DNA of 64,000 bases from Pseudomonadota bacterium (GTDB taxonomy: Bacteria; Bdellovibrionota; UBA2428): assembly GCA_018001635.1 (NCBI GenBank), contig JAGNHS010000005.1, positions 1-64,000 on the forward strand, read 5' to 3'. Under the pieces are notes generated by a model. It did no database searches. It was given only the letters and a program-made list of their open reading frames with translations, and had not been told where the DNA came from. The translations under genes and the position numbers were made by a program. Positions 50,837-60,540 of this stretch are shown piece by piece. The stretch's first letter is position 1, and every line of letters starts with the position of its first letter.

Positions 50837-53656
50837 TTAAATTTCGCCCCAGTGATTGCCCACCTCAGATGCCGCTTTCATTTGAACTCTAAATCGCTCA
50901 ACTCCAAAGGGTTTCAGCAAATCAGAATCTTCCATAATATCTACAACTAATTTTCGAAGACTTTCGACTTCTTCAGGAGGAGCTTCAAAAATCAATTCAT
51001 CGTGAACTTGAAGCAAAAAAGAACTTTTTAGCTTTTGATTTTTAACTTCTTGATGAACCTTAATCATAGCCGCCTTCATGAGATCGGCTGCGGTTCCTTG
51101 AAGAGGAGAATTGACGGCCATTCTCTCCGCAAATTGACGAAGAGGTGGATTTTTTGAATTGATATCATTTAACAATCGCCTACGACCAGTGAGAGTTTCA
51201 ACAAAACCCTTCTTTCGTGCGAGTTCAATCATACTATCCAGATAATCTTTTATTTTAGGATAGCTTTTGAAATAATTCTCAATAAACTTTTGGGCTTCAG
51301 TTCTGGAAACTTTTAAAGTACGAGCAAGTCCAAATGGAGTCTGACCATAAATAATTCCAAAGTTAATAGTTTTCGCGGCTCGACGCTCATCATCTCCCAA
51401 TGAAGCTTCAGGCTTGTGAAAAATTAAAGAAGCCGTCCGTCTATGAATATCAGCACCTTCAGCAAAAGCTTCAATCAGCTGCTCGGCTTGGCTCATATGC
51501 GCTAAAATTCTCAACTCAATTTGAGAATAATCAAAGCCCATCAACTTCCAACCCTCGCGAGGTAAAAAAGCTTGGCGTATGAGTTTACCACGAGTGCTTC
51601 GAATCGGAATATTTTGTAAATTAGGATTAGAACTCGCCAGCCGTCCGGTTTGAGCGATGGTTTGAGAAAAATCCGTATGCAAACGGTCAGTTTTAGGATC
51701 AACCATAGCACTCAAACTATCTACATATGTTGATAACAATTTTGAAATTTCTCTGAACTCTAGAAGCAATTCAGGGAAGGGATGCTGGAGAGATAATTCT
51801 TCTAAGACAGAAACATCTGTAGACGGACCTGTTTTGCCTTTTTTAATAATGGGCAATTTCAATTGTTCAAAAAGTATCTGAGCCATTTGCTTTGTCGAAG
51901 CTAAATTTAAAGAATGCTCAGAAAATTCACATCCAAAGTCTTTGAGCATTTTAAAAGCTTCAGAAGTGGTTTCTTCGAGATCTTTGTGAAAACGTTCCGA
52001 CAAAACTCTAAGATATTTTCTGTCGATATGAATTCCAGCCTCTTCCATATCAAGAAGAACTCTCACTAAAGGACGATCGAGTTCATCGTAGACTTTCCAC
52101 AAATGAGAAGCGTGAAGTTCTTTCTTCAAAACTTCCCAAAGTTCAAAAGTCACTACCGCATCTTCAGCAGAATAAGCTGTTGCTTCTTCAATTGGTACCT
52201 GAGAAAAATCATCGCGATCTCCTAAAACCGATTTGAACGATATAGGTGTATATCCCTCGAGATATTTAGCGGCCAAGGCATCCATCCCATGCTGTTGAGC
52301 CGGATCAATCACAAAACTAGCAATCATGGTGTCTTCAATGCGAATACTGTCAGGTATGGCTAAAGCATCACTCAACAAAACGTGAAGATCAAATTTGGCA
52401 TTTTGAAAGATGATTGAAAAATCTTTTGGCCTTGAATCGAAGTAAGCTCCAAGCACTTTAACAACTTCAGTGACATTCAAATTTTCTGAATCCAAATGTC
52501 GCAAGGGAATATAGTAGCCCATCTTAGAATCAAAGCTTAACGAAATCCCCACCATACTCTGTGCTTGACGAGAATTTAAACTTTTTGTTTCTGTATCAAG
52601 GGCACACAGCAAGGAATCTTGATGTTTTTTTAAAATTTCACTCAATTCATTTATTGAAGTGATTCTTTTAAAATCATATCTTTTAGTAGAAGCTTGGCTC
52701 TGAATTAAAGAACTTGGGTCTTTAGAACTTTCATTAGAAAGATCTAGCTTTTCATATTTTTCAGCAAGCTTTCTGAAACCTAAATTCTTAGCAAACTCAA
52801 TGAGCTTTGTTTTATCAATGGGAGTTCTTTTAATATCCTCTTCAGAAATATTTATGGGAGCATCATCAGATAAAGAAACTAATTTCAACGACAATCTCAC
52901 TTTATCGAGATTCTCAGCAATACTTTCTAGTTTTTTACCTTTAAGTATATCTTTTACTTTTGCCGCTTTATCTTCTGACTTCCATCTTTTTTCAGCTTCG
53001 CTTAAAACATTTTCTAAACTTTTAAATTCAACAATGAGTTGGGCTGCTGTTTTTGGTCCAATGCCAGGCGCGCCAGGTATATTATCGACACTATCACCAC
53101 AAAGAGCCTGAACATCTTTAATTTGAGAGGGTGCTACACCAAATTTTTCAAAGGCCGCCTCTTTATTGGACCATTTTTCTTTTAGTGTGTCTAAGCACCA
53201 AACACGATCGCCCACGAGTTGAAGTAAATCTTTATCCGAAGTGACAATCACAAAGTTTTTTTTAGGGAATTTTGCAATGAGCGTCGCAATCAAATCGTCA
53301 GCTTCAAAACCAGCCAAATCAAATTGAGGAAGCCCTAAATGCTTCATAAAAGCTTTTGAGTTTTCAATTTGAATCCCTAAGTCTTCAGGAGGGGCCGAGC
53401 GATTGGCCTTATAGTCTTCAAAGATCTCATGACGAAAACCTTTTTCTTTACGATCCCAAAGAAGCACATAATGATCCGTTGGGTGGGACTTAATTAGAGA
53501 ATCGATCATTTGACCAAAGGCGTAAGTGGCGTGTGTAGGGGTTCCATCCGGAGCTGTCAGTGGACTTTGTATGCCGTAATAAGCTCTAAAAATATAAGAC
53601 GAAGCATCGATTAAAAAAATAGCATCCTTTAGAAATTCTACGCTCGGTTGTGACAT
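50837..53656 (-). CDS. polA: DNA polymerase I
   Basis: 939 aa, full length. It functions in Okazaki-fragment processing and repair. Domains: 5'-3' exonuclease/FEN (1-~300; FLIDASSYIFRAYY, AGFEADDLIATL, TSDKDLLQLV and GDSVDNIPGAPGIGPKTA), 3'-5' exonuclease (~330-510) with an intact DTETKSL exo I motif, which suggests working proofreading, and the family A polymerase domain (~540-939) with DYSQIELRILAH (motif A), RRAAKTINFGIIYG (motif B, O-helix) and QVHDELIFEAP (motif C). The ATG at 53656 is clear. It is monocistronic, followed by the palindrome region. Confidence 0.97.
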   Translation of the reverse strand: MSQPSVEFLKDAIFLIDASSYIFRAYYGIQSPLTAPDGTPTHATYAFGQMIDSLIKSHPTDHYVLLWDRKEKGFRHEIFEDYKANRSAPPEDLGIQIENSKAFMKHLGLPQFDLAGFEADDLIATLIAKFPKKNFVIVTSDKDLLQLVGDRVWCLDTLKEKWSNKEAAFEKFGVAPSQIKDVQALCGDSVDNIPGAPGIGPKTAAQLIVEFKSLENVLSEAEKRWKSEDKAAKVKDILKGKKLESIAENLDKVRLSLKLVSLSDDAPINISEEDIKRTPIDKTKLIEFAKNLGFRKLAEKYEKLDLSNESSKDPSSLIQSQASTKRYDFKRITSINELSEILKKHQDSLLCALDTETKSLNSRQAQSMVGISLSFDSKMGYYIPLRHLDSENLNVTEVVKVLGAYFDSRPKDFSIIFQNAKFDLHVLLSDALAIPDSIRIEDTMIASFVIDPAQQHGMDALAAKYLEGYTPISFKSVLGDRDDFSQVPIEEATAYSAEDAVVTFELWEVLKKELHASHLWKVYDELDRPLVRVLLDMEEAGIHIDRKYLRVLSERFHKDLEETTSEAFKMLKDFGCEFSEHSLNLASTKQMAQILFEQLKLPIIKKGKTGPSTDVSVLEELSLQHPFPELLLEFREISKLLSTYVDSLSAMVDPKTDRLHTDFSQTIAQTGRLASSNPNLQNIPIRSTRGKLIRQAFLPREGWKLMGFDYSQIELRILAHMSQAEQLIEAFAEGADIHRRTASLIFHKPEASLGDDERRAAKTINFGIIYGQTPFGLARTLKVSRTEAQKFIENYFKSYPKIKDYLDSMIELARKKGFVETLTGRRRLLNDINSKNPPLRQFAERMAVNSPLQGTAADLMKAAMIKVHQEVKNQKLKSSFLLQVHDELIFEAPPEEVESLRKLVVDIMEDSDLLKPFGVERFRVQMKAASEVGNHWGEI

Positions 53657-53721
53657 CTTTGAATGTCATAGTATGATTTGAAGCTAGGAGAAATAGCTCC
53701 TCATATTTAAGGTGAGTCACA

Positions 53722-54585
53722 ATGAAATTAGGATCCTATGAAATCTTTAGCTGTGATACCGGCCGCTTTCGTCTCGATGGAGGAGCCATGTTTGGCGTGG
53801 TTCCCAAAACTCTTTGGCAAAAGGAAATCCCAGCTGATGATAAGAATCGAATTGATTTAGCCCTAAGAACTCTTCTTATTAAGGGTCCTAACTTCAATTG
53901 TCTTATAGATGTCGGGATGGGCGACAAATGGCAAGACAAAGAGAAATCCATTTACGAACTTCAAATGGAAAATTTTGATCAATGCTTAATGACTTCCGCA
54001 GGGATTAAAGCAAAAGACATCACTCACATTATTATCACCCACCTTCATTTTGATCATTGTGGAGGATTAAGCTCGTGGAAAGATTCTAAACAACAAGAAC
54101 TCTCCATTAATTTTCCAAATGCCAGTATTTACATTCACGAAGAGAATTTTAAATGGGCTTCAAATCCTAACCTTCGCGAAAAAGCTTCTTATTTAGAATT
54201 CAATTGGTCCGCTTATAAAAAATCTGGCCAAATTCAGCTGATTCAATCAAAATTAATGGAACCTAAAGAAATATTACCTAATATTTGGATTTATCTCAGC
54301 CAAGGCCACACTCATGGCCAACAACTCCCCTTACTAAGCATCAATAATAAAAATGTATTTTTTTGTGGCGATTTATTCCCAAGCTCTTCACATTTGAGAA
54401 TTCCATGGAATATGGGTTACGATATTCAACCTTTAGTGATTATGAAAGAAAAACAAATCATTTTAGACGAAGCTAAAAAAAACCAATGGCTTTTTCATTT
54501 CGAACACGACCCCTCAAAAGGCCTCTGCGAACTAATATGGCCCGAAGAAAAGCACAAAAGCCCAACGGCTAAATCTATTATTTAG
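53722..54585 (+). CDS. Metallo-beta-lactamase-fold hydrolase
   Basis: 287 aa, cytoplasmic. The MBL metal-binding signature THLHFDHCGG (~107-116, HxHxDH) is followed by SQGHTHGQQ (~195, His) and FFCGDLFPS (~214, Asp). The N-terminus (GRFRLDGGAMFGVVPKTLW) is typical of the quorum-quenching lactonase/AttM-like and related hydrolase subgroup. AAGGTGA sits 6 nt before the ATG; a small hairpin (AGGAG...CTCCT) lies just upstream in the polA-divergent spacer. Substrate unknown. It overlaps the convergent methyltransferase gene by 8 bp. Confidence 0.88.
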   Translation: MKLGSYEIFSCDTGRFRLDGGAMFGVVPKTLWQKEIPADDKNRIDLALRTLLIKGPNFNCLIDVGMGDKWQDKEKSIYELQMENFDQCLMTSAGIKAKDITHIIITHLHFDHCGGLSSWKDSKQQELSINFPNASIYIHEENFKWASNPNLREKASYLEFNWSAYKKSGQIQLIQSKLMEPKEILPNIWIYLSQGHTHGQQLPLLSINNKNVFFCGDLFPSSSHLRIPWNMGYDIQPLVIMKEKQIILDEAKKNQWLFHFEHDPSKGLCELIWPEEKHKSPTAKSII

Positions 54586-55450
54586 ATTGGGTAGCAGAAC
54601 TACGCTTCATCAAAACATATCCCGATCGACTCATGATTCGAGCCGATATTTTTGTAGGAATAAATCGACTGATTATATTCCAAGGAAAAGGAACTGGTAT
54701 CGGACGACGAATCCGCTCAGCCTCTTCATTGGTTTTAATAATTTCAAAAGGAGACCATCCATATTTTTCAAAAAAATTAAACCAATCATCCACATCAAAC
54801 ACAAAAGGTGAAGATTTTAAATGTTTTCTAAAGGATGCAGGTGTTGTTCGAACATATCCACCATTTCGGTAGTCATGAATCCAAGAATCAATAGAATTAA
54901 CTTCAAAAAGATCTTTGGCCAACTGAGAAACTTCCTCATTTTTTAAATAAGGAAGCACGCCTTCAGTTAAAACCAGTATTTTTTTATACTTTTGCTTTAA
55001 AGATGATAAGAAATTTTTTCTTAGTTCTAATTGAGAAAGATCAAGGGACACTCTTTCAAGATGGCATTTGGGTTTTTCAAATTTAAGCTCATGATTTTTT
55101 AAATTAATAATATTTGGAAAATCAACTTCTAACCAATGCAAATCCTTTGGCAAATCCATTCTATAAGGACGAGTGTCTAATCCCGCTCCTAAATTTAAAA
55201 CTAAATCGACCCCATCCGTTAAAGCGGACTGTATTAACCTATCAATGGCCACAGTCCTGATCACTAAAATCCATTCAGTCATTTCAGAGTAGGGTACTGA
55301 AGTTGCAATTTGACGCCCACGGCTTCCTGCAAGTTTTGCAGCAAGCTGATCTCTAAAAACTGCATTAGGCTTTAAGGATTCTTGCGCGCGACATTGAGCC
55401 ACCCACAATGCAGTATCTGACACATTTTCAATAATATAGTCTTGAGTCAT
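54578..55450 (-). CDS. Class I SAM methyltransferase, leucine carboxyl methyltransferase-like
   Basis: 290 aa. Motif I is LVLNLGAGLDTRPYRM (~83-98), followed by an acidic strand end in LHWLEVDFPNII (~105) and LVLTEGVLPYLKNEEV (~160), all diagnostic of the LCMT/PPM1 family (bacterial TIGR00027-type). The N-terminal SDTALWVAQCRAQES is the usual family start. Bacterial members mostly have unknown small-molecule or polyketide-type substrates. It lies directly downstream (2-bp gap) of an unknown gene in a four-gene minus-strand run with GT87 and GT2, so an envelope or glycolipid role is possible. Confidence 0.88.
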   Translation of the reverse strand: MTQDYIIENVSDTALWVAQCRAQESLKPNAVFRDQLAAKLAGSRGRQIATSVPYSEMTEWILVIRTVAIDRLIQSALTDGVDLVLNLGAGLDTRPYRMDLPKDLHWLEVDFPNIINLKNHELKFEKPKCHLERVSLDLSQLELRKNFLSSLKQKYKKILVLTEGVLPYLKNEEVSQLAKDLFEVNSIDSWIHDYRNGGYVRTTPASFRKHLKSSPFVFDVDDWFNFFEKYGWSPFEIIKTNEEAERIRRPIPVPFPWNIISRFIPTKISARIMSRSGYVLMKRSSATQSK

Positions 55451-55452
55451 AA

Positions 55453-56565
55453 TTAGATTTTAGGGCCTAAATTCTTTATCAGCCCCTTCAAATCTTCATG
55501 GGATCCCCCCATAGACGAAGGCCAGTAATGACTTAAATTTGAAAAACTTTTTCTATAAACAGGCAATGGGTCAGAATACAAAATATCTTCTACATAGTCT
55601 TGTTTTAAAAATTTCAATTTCTGCTCTTCAAGAAAGGGGCACGTTTTCCACAAAAATGAATCAATTTTCTTATCATTAGATTCAATGACGTCTATTGGAT
55701 TGAGCTCCAAATTTTGAATTTGCAAGAGTACAGTTTCAGAACCCAGCTGAGGAATCACAAAAACCCGTTTGAGTGCTGAAGACTCCAACAACCCAGATTC
55801 AAAAAATAAATTCTGCTCACTTTCACTTAACCAAACAGAAAACAGAGGTAGAGCCGAAATAAAACGAGAATCGACTTGCGCAGTATAGGTCACCCAACGA
55901 GCTGGAAAAATATTTTTTTGTCCATCCGCTTGATGAGCTGGATTCATCCACAAGCAATATTTTTTAATCGGATGTTGATTGTTTTCTTTATCTACAAAAG
56001 CATATTTTCCTAAGATTCTATTGGCTGGCAATCGCTTTAAAATCGATCGATCGCTTCCCAGAACCTCCACACCTTGTTCATTGAAATGCTTCTCCATACT
56101 CTTCAACGAACGAGCTCTAGGCACCAAGGCGCCTCCCTCCCAATTAAAGCGGGAATAGCTTAAGGGGTCTTTCTCAAACCATTTTGAATTCGGGAAACCC
56201 TTAACCCAAAGATCGGGACTCACATCATTCCAAAGAGAAATAGCAAAAGTTTTTTTTCTAATAGCGGGATGAGGGCCGTTATTAAAGTTTAAAAATTCAG
56301 GCAGAGGCACTCGCCTACCATTTAAAAAAAAGAAGACTCGCTGAGGATCAATAAAAATGGCTTCGTCCAAGGGGACATTAATCATTCTTCGATCGGGTAT
56401 ATAAATCCAGGCACCACCAAAATCGATATCATTCTCATGAGCCCACCATGAAAACTTCGCAGTCGTTTCTCTCAATAAGGACTGCAAAGTGAAGGAGGCC
56501 AATAAGTTACGCCCAACAACAGCAACATTCTTGGGACTTTTATTAGCTTTCCAGGCTAAGCGCAT
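55453..56565 (-). CDS. Unknown protein with Rossmann-like N-terminus
   Basis: 370 aa, no signal peptide. The N-terminus KNVAVVGRNLLASFTLQSLL looks like the first beta-alpha-beta of a dinucleotide-binding fold, but the third Gly of GxGxxG is replaced, and no substrate motif follows. The middle contains aromatic-rich segments (NDIDFGGAWIYIPDRRM, CLWMNPAHQAD and PARWVTYTAQVDS). It could be an inactive or divergent flavin/NAD amine-oxidase-like protein. The gene starts 18 bp after GT87 and precedes the methyltransferase by 2 bp, so it is part of the same operon. Confidence 0.6.
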   Translation of the reverse strand: MRLAWKANKSPKNVAVVGRNLLASFTLQSLLRETTAKFSWWAHENDIDFGGAWIYIPDRRMINVPLDEAIFIDPQRVFFFLNGRRVPLPEFLNFNNGPHPAIRKKTFAISLWNDVSPDLWVKGFPNSKWFEKDPLSYSRFNWEGGALVPRARSLKSMEKHFNEQGVEVLGSDRSILKRLPANRILGKYAFVDKENNQHPIKKYCLWMNPAHQADGQKNIFPARWVTYTAQVDSRFISALPLFSVWLSESEQNLFFESGLLESSALKRVFVIPQLGSETVLLQIQNLELNPIDVIESNDKKIDSFLWKTCPFLEEQKLKFLKQDYVEDILYSDPLPVYRKSFSNLSHYWPSSMGGSHEDLKGLIKNLGPKI

Positions 56566-56583
56566 AAGAACATTCTAGGAGCA

Positions 56584-57762
56584 CTATCTTCTAGAAACAA
56601 GTCCAGAGATATAATCGGATTCAAAGCTAGTCTTACGCATACTGACGTAAATCAAAATCATAAGGTAAATCCAATTGGGATTGGCCAATCGAGGCAGATT
56701 CAGCATTATAAAATCTGGAAGAAAATTTGGAAAAATCAGTTGCGTAGCCGAGTAAATAATTAACAACAAAAAAATTCCACGAAAAAACTGTCGCCCCCGA
56801 ATCATTTCCCAAGCTCGCAACCCTAAATACAAATGCAAAGGAAGTGCTATGCAAAATGTTGCCCACCAAGTGAGGGGACTGACTATCAAAGAAAGCACAG
56901 CCAAGAGACCAAATAGCAAAACATCATTATTAACTTTTCTCACGAGAACCATACCCCAAAACAAAGCCATTATAAGTAATAAGTGCTGAGGCCATGAACT
57001 AGTCGTTATATATCCTATCAAAGTGGGTAAGCCGTAATTCACTTCTCTCATAAGATATTTTTTTGTGGCAAATTTCATAAAAGACAGCCACTGGAAATGA
57101 TCCACCCACAGAGCCTTCCACCCAAATAAAGTGACATACAATCCCGACAAGAAAACTCCACTGATTGCGGAAGCTTCAAAAAATTCCTTGATAGATTTAC
57201 TTTTCTTTAAAACCCACGGAAGAAATATCAGATTGGAGGGTTTAATAAAAAACGCAGCCCAAAAAAGAGGGGCTTGATATCGGCTATCTTTAAATTTTGA
57301 ACCCATGTAAATCATAAAAAGAGTTAACAAATTATATTGTCCAAATCGCAATTCATAACCCCAAAAATTTATGACCAATAAAACACCTAGCAAAGTAGAC
57401 CAAAGCAAAGGCTGATTAAATCTGCGCTTCAAATCGTAAGAAAACTGAAACGATAAATAGAAAAGTAAAAAAATATTAAGTGCATCCCAAAGATTCGCTA
57501 ATAAATGAAATGATATTTTTGTTAAGGGAAGAAACAACAAAGTACCAAATGGAGGTTTAGTATGAGCCCAAAGATCGTCTTCTTTGTAAACTGGAAGTCC
57601 TTCCCAAAGATTCTGAGCGGCTGTCCAACAAATTTTTAAATCTGTTCTTTCACCATAGAGAAAGTGCGAATGATAAATAGATTTAATAAAGAAAACTAAG
57701 AATACAAGAATTATAGAAAATCGTAGTAAAAACCTTCGATCAAAGCTCACGTATTTCTCCAA
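56584..57762 (-). CDS. Integral membrane glycosyltransferase (GT87/DUF2029-like)
   Basis: 392 aa with about ten hydrophobic helices. DUF2029/GT87 family members are polyprenyl-phosphate-sugar mannosyltransferases; the N-terminal loop after helix 1 contains RTDLKICWTAAQNLWEGLPVYKEDDLWAHTKPPFGTLLFLPL, with the Asp and the Y-x-x-P-P-F-G motif at the expected place. It overlaps the GT2 gene by 16 bp. Together they likely transfer sugars from dolichol/undecaprenol-type carriers to a glycolipid or protein outside the inner membrane. Acceptor unknown. Confidence 0.8.
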   Translation of the reverse strand: MEKYVSFDRRFLLRFSIILVFLVFFIKSIYHSHFLYGERTDLKICWTAAQNLWEGLPVYKEDDLWAHTKPPFGTLLFLPLTKISFHLLANLWDALNIFLLFYLSFQFSYDLKRRFNQPLLWSTLLGVLLVINFWGYELRFGQYNLLTLFMIYMGSKFKDSRYQAPLFWAAFFIKPSNLIFLPWVLKKSKSIKEFFEASAISGVFLSGLYVTLFGWKALWVDHFQWLSFMKFATKKYLMREVNYGLPTLIGYITTSSWPQHLLLIMALFWGMVLVRKVNNDVLLFGLLAVLSLIVSPLTWWATFCIALPLHLYLGLRAWEMIRGRQFFRGIFLLLIIYSATQLIFPNFLPDFIMLNLPRLANPNWIYLMILIYVSMRKTSFESDYISGLVSRR

Positions 57763-58454
57763 TAGAAAAGAAATAGTTCTTTAAAAGCTCTTAGTATTAC
57801 AGAAATCTTCGCGCCCGTAGGGTTTCCTGCGGTTCTAGGATAATGCTTAATAGGGTATTCTAAAATTTTACAATTTTTCTTTTGTAAGTAAAAAAGCAAT
57901 TCCGTGCTGATCATGGCGCCTGTTGTTGTAAAATTTAAGGACTCTAGGCTCTCTTTTCGAAAGAGCTTATAGGCACAATCCACGTCTCTAAAACGTATAC
58001 CCAATAATAATTTTACAAGAGAACACCATAAAAACGTGTTCATTTTCCGCATAAAATTGTCTTGTCTATTTTGACGATAGCCAATGACAACATCAGCCTT
58101 TTCAGATTCCATGAGCTTCAAAAGTTCAACCAATTCATCGAGCCTAAACTGATTGTCACCATCCGTAAAAAATACCAAAGGAGCTCGTGCACTTTTAAAG
58201 CCAGTCCGAAGAGCCGCACCATATCCCTGGTTAATATCGTGACGGACATGCCGAAGATAGGGATATTGAAGCATAAGTGTTTTCATCACTTCAGGAGTCG
58301 AATCTCGACTTCCATCATCAACAATAATGACCTCTACAGGAAAACTTCGCTGTTTTATAAAAGTATCCGCATGAGCCAAAAGCGCCGGAAGGTTTTCGGC
58401 TTCATTGTGGGCTGGATAAAATATGCTCAAAGCAGGTTCTAAGGATGGCTTCAT
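57747..58454 (-). CDS. Family 2 glycosyltransferase (polyprenol-phosphate sugar synthase-like)
   Basis: 235 aa. GT-A fold of the DPM1/DPG synthase class: IFYPAHNEAENLPALL near the start, EVIIVDDGSRDSTPEV (~40-55), GYGAALRTGFKSARAPLVFFTDGDNQF with the metal-binding D-x-D (~98), and DVDCAYKLFRKESL (~157). There are no transmembrane segments, as for soluble polyprenol-phosphate sugar synthases that attach to the membrane. It is the first gene of the minus-strand run and likely makes the lipid-linked sugar donor used by the GT87 enzyme encoded next. Confidence 0.88.
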   Translation of the reverse strand: MKPSLEPALSIFYPAHNEAENLPALLAHADTFIKQRSFPVEVIIVDDGSRDSTPEVMKTLMLQYPYLRHVRHDINQGYGAALRTGFKSARAPLVFFTDGDNQFRLDELVELLKLMESEKADVVIGYRQNRQDNFMRKMNTFLWCSLVKLLLGIRFRDVDCAYKLFRKESLESLNFTTTGAMISTELLFYLQKKNCKILEYPIKHYPRTAGNPTGAKISVILRAFKELFLFYWRNT

Positions 58455-58586
58455 CTTTGATCCCGTATAGATAGCATTCTCTTGGCCAAGGGGCTAGAAG
58501 CCACCTCTACAAAGCCTACAAACTTGACTCCTTGAGACGAAAACTGACCCTAGATGCGAAGCTGAACTTAAGATAATAAGTAGCCC

Positions 58587-59822
58587 ATGAATCGAAATGA
58601 AATTTTGAATAAATATATCGATCTTATTCTTAAAACTGGAATTGATTTACAAAAAGGACAAAATATTTATCTTCAATTTGAACCCTACCATTGGGATTTT
58701 GCCTCTCGCTTGGCCACTCAAGCTTATAAACTAGGCGCCAACTTTGTTGATACTGATTGCGTGCATCAAAGCCTTGTAAAAGCTCGAATCGAAAATGCTC
58801 CCGACGATAGTCTTGAGTATCTTCCTGAATATTACTCTCAAAGATTCATAGAAAATTCTAAAGCCCCTTGGTCTCGAATTGCCATCAAAGCACCTGAAGA
58901 TCCAGACGCTCTTGCGGGCCTCAATCAAAGTCGAAACGCTAAAGTTCAAAAAGCTTTGAGAAAAGCCTCAGAGCCCATGATGAAAGCTCTCGGCGCTGGA
59001 AAATTACCTTGGTTAGTTTGCGCCTTACCCACTCAAAAATGGGCTGCTAAGATTTTAGGTTGTGAGGCAAGCCCCCAAGCCGAAGAAAAACTCTGGGATA
59101 TTTTAATACCCATTTTAAGACTCGATTCTAAAGACCCCATAGCCACCTGGAAAGACTTAGCTCTATCCCTCAAAAAAAGAGCCCATAAACTCAACGATCA
59201 TAAATTTGAAAAGCTCCATTTTGAAGCTCCAGGCACAGATCTTTGGGTATACTTAATTGCTCAATCTCACTGGGCTGGGGGTGCTATAGGCCGAGGCGAT
59301 AGAGAATTCATTCCGAATCTTCCAACTGAAGAAGTTTTCACCTCACCCGATTGGTCTAAAACCCACGGCAAAGCCAAAGTGACTCGTCCTGTTGAAGTTT
59401 TTGGTTCGCAAGTTGAAGGGGCTTATTTTGAATTTCAAAACGGCAAAGTTATTAATTGCGGCGCTCAAGTAGGGGAAGAACAACTTAAAGCCTTTGTGGC
59501 AGCCGACGCTCAGGCCTCCTTCTTAGGAGAAGTAGCTTTAGTGGACGGACATTCTCCAATCTTCAAATCCGGGAAAATTTTTCATTCAATTCTTTATGAT
59601 GAAAACGCAGCCTGCCACGTAGCTCTTGGAGCCGCTTATCCCATCGGAGTTGAAGATAAAAATCTCAGCAAAGATGAGCTCCTAAAACTAGGCTATAACC
59701 AATCCCTAGTTCACACTGATTTCATGATTGGTTGCCCTGAAATGAATGTGACTGGCTTCACTAGCTCTGGAAAAGCCGTACCCATCCTTAATAAAGGTAA
59801 TTTTAGCGACGAATTTGCATAA
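58587..59822 (+). CDS. Aminopeptidase, family M29
   Basis: 411 aa, usual family length. Metal ligands and catalytic residues at the expected places: LPTEEVFTSPD (Glu, ~250), GEVALVDGHSPIF (Glu, ~312), NAACHVALGAAYP (His, ~345) and LVHTDFMIGCPEM (His, Asp, ~380). The N-terminal domain (1-~190) is the typical four-layer fold with LILKTGIDLQKGQNIYL. M29 enzymes such as AmpS and aminopeptidase T are dimeric exopeptidases. It is monocistronic with a terminator-like hairpin downstream. Substrate range unknown. Confidence 0.92.
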   Translation: MNRNEILNKYIDLILKTGIDLQKGQNIYLQFEPYHWDFASRLATQAYKLGANFVDTDCVHQSLVKARIENAPDDSLEYLPEYYSQRFIENSKAPWSRIAIKAPEDPDALAGLNQSRNAKVQKALRKASEPMMKALGAGKLPWLVCALPTQKWAAKILGCEASPQAEEKLWDILIPILRLDSKDPIATWKDLALSLKKRAHKLNDHKFEKLHFEAPGTDLWVYLIAQSHWAGGAIGRGDREFIPNLPTEEVFTSPDWSKTHGKAKVTRPVEVFGSQVEGAYFEFQNGKVINCGAQVGEEQLKAFVAADAQASFLGEVALVDGHSPIFKSGKIFHSILYDENAACHVALGAAYPIGVEDKNLSKDELLKLGYNQSLVHTDFMIGCPEMNVTGFTSSGKAVPILNKGNFSDEFA

Positions 59823-59868
59823 CTTTTTTACAGCGACGACAATTTTTATTCCCTAAGCCCTAAATCGC

Positions 59869-59890
59869 AGCCCAAAAGGGCTTATTTTCA
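59869..59890 (+). terminator. Rho-independent terminator of the M29 gene
   Basis: AGCCC-AAAA-GGGCT (59869-59882) followed by TATTTTCA. The stem is short but G+C-rich, at the right distance from the stop at 59822. Confidence 0.6.
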
Positions 59891-59930
59891 TTCAGCGAGC
59901 TGGCATACCCGATGCATAAGTTAATTCGCT

Positions 59931-60410
59931 ATGAAAAAACTTTTCTTATCTTCACTCATGATCCTTGGCTTAATTGGAATACAAAACTGTGGAAAAAAAA
60001 TTGATTCCAATGCCAATCAAACAGTGACTGGCATTTCACCTAACTCACCTAAAGTGAGCAACGAATGGGTGGCTATGGATATTAATACAATTTCAGTTCT
60101 AAATACCATGAGTGGAGTCTTTAGAGTGGAAAGCAGCCAAGGTGATTATAACGTTGGCGATCAATTTAATTTCAATAGTACTGAACTCACTATCGAAGAT
60201 GTGGGTGGTGAATGGAGTTATTACGGCCGAATTATGAAAGGTACTGATGGTAGCTTTCATATGTACGATATGCCAAGCGCTGGTCGTACTTTTTACCTTA
60301 GAAATGCCTATAAAAAGGGCAACCAAGTAGCCTTTTATTATGAATATTATGATAGCACCTCTGATACCGACAGCGAGTACTACGACGGCTACATCATCAT
60401 CGTAAAATAA
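59931..60410 (+). CDS. Exported lipoprotein of unknown function
   Basis: 159 aa. The N-terminus KKLFLSSLMILGLIGIQNC is a lipoprotein signal with lipobox I-Q-N-C (Cys 20), then a polar Lys/Asn-rich linker and a beta-rich domain with many Tyr and Asp/Ser (GGEWSYYGRIMKGTDGSFHMYD and FYYEYYDSTSDTDSEYYDGY). No cysteines except the lipidated one, so the mature part has no disulfides. No family recognised. Flanked on both sides by terminator-like hairpins, so it is an independent unit. Confidence 0.72.
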   Translation: MKKLFLSSLMILGLIGIQNCGKKIDSNANQTVTGISPNSPKVSNEWVAMDINTISVLNTMSGVFRVESSQGDYNVGDQFNFNSTELTIEDVGGEWSYYGRIMKGTDGSFHMYDMPSAGRTFYLRNAYKKGNQVAFYYEYYDSTSDTDSEYYDGYIIIVK

Positions 60411-60448
60411 TATAAATTCACGAGCCTAGCTCAAAACCCCCAAAGTCA

Positions 60449-60489
60449 GGCCTTAGAAGCAAAAATGAGCTTCTAAGGCCCTTTTCATT
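60449..60489 (+). terminator. Rho-independent terminator
   Basis: A perfect 12-bp stem (60449-60460 with 60469-60480, GGCCTTAGAAGC) with an 8-nt loop, then CTTTTCATTT. It ends the lipoprotein transcript before pdxS. Confidence 0.85.
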
Positions 60490-60540
60490 TCCAAAGTTTC
60501 CTTGCCAAAATATGCCTAAACGACGTAAAAGCTTAGGCCT

